From DATLFP01 sp035540955 (GTDB lineage Bacteria; Actinomycetota; Acidimicrobiia; Acidimicrobiales; CADCSY01), in NCBI GenBank assembly GCA_035540955.1, contig DATLFP010000126.1, positions 1 through 14,857 on the forward strand: a DNA stretch of 14,857 bases, written 5' to 3'. A program made the position numbers and the translations under genes. The notes under the pieces are model-generated. The model was not told the origin of the DNA. It made no database searches and was given only the letters and a program-made list of their open reading frames with translations. Positions within the stretch are counted from its first letter, which is position 1. The number at the start of each line of letters is the position of its first letter. Positions 12,604 through 14,857 of the stretch are shown piece by piece.

Positions 12604-14502
12604 ATGAACCTCACCATTCGGGAGTTCTTCGAGCGGTACGGGGCGACCACCGCCATCCTCGTCGCCCTGGTGCTCCTGTTCGCCGTCTTCCCCGGCAACG
12701 CCGGAACGAACAGCGCAAGTGACGTCGCGGCCACTGCGCCGGTCGCGGGCAACGGCACGCCCGGTGCGGCGCCGGGCTCGACGGTCGCCGGTGGCCGCGT
12801 CACCAGCGCGGCCGGCAACCCCGGGAGCACGGCCGGCGGTGCGAACCCGAGCGGGGGCGGATCGGGCCCGGGACCGGCAGGCGTCGAGCGCCAGCCCGCG
12901 CCCGCTGCCGGTCAGACGGCGTGGAACAGCTCGCACGGTCCGGGCAACTATCCGGCCCCCACCACCGACACGCCCTGCCGCGAGGACGGCGCACTGCCGG
13001 GCCTGCACGCGTCGACGCCGCCGTGCGTTCCGGTCTTCGACGGCGACAACGGTGGCAGCACCCACCAGGGCGTCACCGCGACCGAGATCAAGATCATCCG
13101 CTACGTGGCACCCGACAACCCTGCGACCCAGGCGGCCCTCACCGCCATCGGTGGTGCGGACTCTCCCGAGGTCCAGGACCGCACCGACAACGCGTTCATG
13201 CGGTACTTCGCCACCCACTACGAGACCTACGGCCGGGAGCCGGTGTACGAGAAGTACCACGCCGTCGATGACTCCGAGGAGGCGCAGCGCGCCGACGCCG
13301 TCACCATCGCCGAGGAGCTGAAGCCGTTCGCGGTCTGGGGCGCGCCGACGGTCACAGCCGAGGAGCTTGCCCACCGCGGCGTGGTCTGCATCTGCACGGT
13401 CAGCCAGACGCGCGACTTCTACACCCGCAACTTCCCCTACATCTGGGGCTCGCTGCCCGAGCTCGACCTGTACTACGAGCACATCGCCGAGTACATCGGC
13501 AAGCGGCTCTGGGGTCGGCCGGCCAAGTGGGCGGGCACGAACGTCCGGGTGAGCAACGACGTTCGCAAGTTCGGCCTCATCTACCTCGAGGGAACCCCGG
13601 AGCGCATCGACCCGGGTGCCGAGGCACAGAAGAACTACTTCCAGTCACTTCTCGCCGGCTACGGCGCCAAGCTCGAGGTCACAGTCGGGTACATCTTCGA
13701 CATCCAGCAGCAACAGCAGCAGTCCACGAACATCATGGCCCAGATGGTGAGTGCCGGCGTGAACAACATCATCATCATCGGCGACCCGCTCTATCCCATC
13801 TTCCTCACGAACGAGGCCACCAAGCAGCAGTACTACCCGGAGTGGTTCATCACCGGGACGGCCCTCATCGACACCACGTTCTTCGGCCGCACCTACGACA
13901 AGGCCCAGTGGGCGCACGCGTTCGGTATCAGCCCGCTGTGGCTGTTCTTCTCTCGCGTCGAGACGTCATCCGGCTACGGCGCCGTGCACCACATGATCGA
14001 GGGCCTGCCGAGTGGCATGCAGGGCGAGGGCGTGCAGGTCAACGTGCGTCAGGCGCCGATCCAGCAGCTCATCACCGGCATCTACTGGGCAGGGCCGAAC
14101 CTCACGCCCGAGACGTTCGGCGCCGGGATGCTTGCCCGGCCCCCGACCGGCGGCGTCCCCAAGGAACCGCTCGTGTACTACACAGCCGAGAGCCCGGTCT
14201 CGATCAAGGACTTCACCGAGGTGTGGTGGAACCCGTCCGGGAGCGGGACCGATGAGACGTCCAACAACGGCGTCGGCACCCTCATGAAGGCCAACCGGGG
14301 CGAGCGATACGCACTCGGCGCCTGGTCGGCGGTCGACGCCTTCGTCTTCGGTGACGACCCCGCGCCGCTGTACACCTCCGACGAGCCAGCCGAGATCCGG
14401 CCCCACGGCGTCGAGGGCCACCATCACACCGTGGATCCCGCCACCGACCCGTGCCGCAGCTGTCCGGGCGGCATGGAGGCCCAGCGCGGCAGGCACTATT
14501 GA
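12604..14502 (+). CDS. Membrane-tethered periplasmic-binding-type receptor (HAAT/Peripla_BP_6-like)
   Basis: A 632-residue extracytoplasmic substrate receptor, the expected partner of the divergent LivHM and LivFG fusions. An N-terminal hydrophobic helix (about 14-30) follows MNLTIREFFERYG; there is no lipobox cysteine, so it is anchored by the helix rather than as a lipoprotein. A linker rich in Gly, Ala, Pro and Ser runs from about 35 to 110. The binding domain starts near 155 (THQGVTATEIKIIRYVAPDN) and shows two Rossmann-like lobes, with segments such as FAVWGAPTVTAEEL (242-255), KFGLIYLEG (322-330), VNNIIIIGDP (386-395) and WFITGTALIDTTFFGRTYD (414-432). There is a six-glutamine run at 368-373. 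The C terminus has HGVEGHHH (601-608) and a CRSC pair (617-620), outside the usual family boundaries. The start ATG has GGGGGA upstream. The ligand cannot be predicted from sequence alone. Confidence 0.88.
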   Translation: MNLTIREFFERYGATTAILVALVLLFAVFPGNAGTNSASDVAATAPVAGNGTPGAAPGSTVAGGRVTSAAGNPGSTAGGANPSGGGSGPGPAGVERQPAPAAGQTAWNSSHGPGNYPAPTTDTPCREDGALPGLHASTPPCVPVFDGDNGGSTHQGVTATEIKIIRYVAPDNPATQAALTAIGGADSPEVQDRTDNAFMRYFATHYETYGREPVYEKYHAVDDSEEAQRADAVTIAEELKPFAVWGAPTVTAEELAHRGVVCICTVSQTRDFYTRNFPYIWGSLPELDLYYEHIAEYIGKRLWGRPAKWAGTNVRVSNDVRKFGLIYLEGTPERIDPGAEAQKNYFQSLLAGYGAKLEVTVGYIFDIQQQQQQSTNIMAQMVSAGVNNIIIIGDPLYPIFLTNEATKQQYYPEWFITGTALIDTTFFGRTYDKAQWAHAFGISPLWLFFSRVETSSGYGAVHHMIEGLPSGMQGEGVQVNVRQAPIQQLITGIYWAGPNLTPETFGAGMLARPPTGGVPKEPLVYYTAESPVSIKDFTEVWWNPSGSGTDETSNNGVGTLMKANRGERYALGAWSAVDAFVFGDDPAPLYTSDEPAEIRPHGVEGHHHTVDPATDPCRSCPGGMEAQRGRHY

Positions 14503-14518
14503 TCGCGGCGTCGAATCG

Positions 14519-14857
14519 CTAGTCGAAGCGGAGGCTCTCGATGATCGTCATCTGCCTGGCGGTCCGTCGAGGGAAGTAGGTCGCGCCGAGTGCCACGGCG
14601 ATCCCGAGAACGCCTGCGATACCGACGAAGGTCCAGGGCACGGAGATGCCGAGGGTGATCGCGGTGATGTTGCCGAGGACCCGGTTGTTGACCGACGCGA
14701 GCCCGATGCCGACGACCACCGCGGCGACGGTGCCGACGACACCGACGACGATCGCCTCGAGGGCGAGGCTGCGGGCGATCTGCCGACGGGTCATCCCGAG
14801 GGTCTGCTGGAGCGCGAACAGCCACCGCCGTTCGTTCACGGCGGTGAAGGCGGCGTT
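14519..14857 (-). CDS. ABC transporter permease, FtsX/MacB type, C-terminal part (5' end beyond window)
   Basis: Only the last ~112 residues are visible, ending at TAG (14519-14521). The frame is open to the window edge, where it reads NAAFTAVNERRWLFALQQTLGMTRRQIARSL. This is the conserved cytoplasmic coupling segment (ERRxEIGLLRALG-like) of FtsX-domain permeases, so the GTG at 14837-14839 is internal and not the start. Two or three transmembrane helices follow (about GVVGTVAAVVVGIGLA, then VPWTFVGIAGVLGIAVALGATY), and the protein ends in the usual basic stretch RRTARQMTIIESLRFD. Such permeases work with a LolD/MacB-type ATPase in lipoprotein, peptide or drug export, or in envelope signalling. 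The gene converges with the receptor gene, with 16 bp between stops and no visible terminator. It is probably unrelated to the HAAT-type system. Confidence 0.85.
   Translation of the reverse strand, partial: NAAFTAVNERRWLFALQQTLGMTRRQIARSLALEAIVVGVVGTVAAVVVGIGLASVNNRVLGNITAITLGISVPWTFVGIAGVLGIAVALGATYFPRRTARQMTIIESLRFD

Noticed and set aside
14503..14518. Terminator between the convergent receptor and FtsX-type permease genes
   Set aside because: Only 16 bp separate the stops and no stem-loop with a T-run is present.
1..14857. tRNA, rRNA, CRISPR array, insertion sequence, phage or attachment sites
   Set aside because: No repeats, transposase or integrase motifs, or recognisable RNA gene structures were seen on either strand.

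Overview
The window is about 14.9 kb of very GC-rich DNA (roughly 70% GC by eye), densely packed with genes that often overlap by 4 bp. Codon use, frequent GTG starts and the protein families suggest a high-GC actinobacterium. An Acidimicrobiia-like lineage is my guess from the style of the proteins; no rRNA or tRNA is present to confirm it. I see no CRISPR array, insertion sequence or phage gene.

Layout. (1) 2-814 (+) is the 3' part of an unrecognised protein that starts before the window. (2) 822-4143 (-) is a three-gene operon, read from right to left: an LLM-class flavin oxidoreductase, a GH13 enzyme close to trehalose synthase, and a PIG-L/LmbE deacetylase. The first two overlap by 4 bp and the third follows after 11 bp. 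(3) 4257-4907 (+) is a decayed ABC-2 permease with a deleted N-terminal half, a frameshift and an in-frame amber codon. (4) 4925-12496 (-) is a four-gene operon, read from right to left: a membrane-anchored protein with a His-rich tail, a LivH-LivM permease fusion, a 1024-residue MFS-LivF-LivG fusion, and a small secreted, C-terminally anchored protein. The last three genes are joined by 4-bp stop/start overlaps. (5) 12604-14502 (+) is a divergent gene for a membrane-tethered, periplasmic-binding-type receptor of the branched-chain amino acid (HAAT) family. (6) 14519-14857 (-) is the C-terminal end of an FtsX/MacB-type permease that continues past the window.

The most remarkable part is 4925-14502. 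All parts of a HAAT-type ABC importer are present, but five usual polypeptides are compressed into three: receptor, LivH-LivM, and LivF-LivG. The ATPase pair carries a complete 12-helix MFS transporter at its N terminus. Two envelope proteins of unknown function are embedded in the same operon. One polypeptide thus combines a secondary transporter and the ATPase engine of a primary transporter. I know of no characterised system of this kind. Its substrate cannot be read from the sequence.
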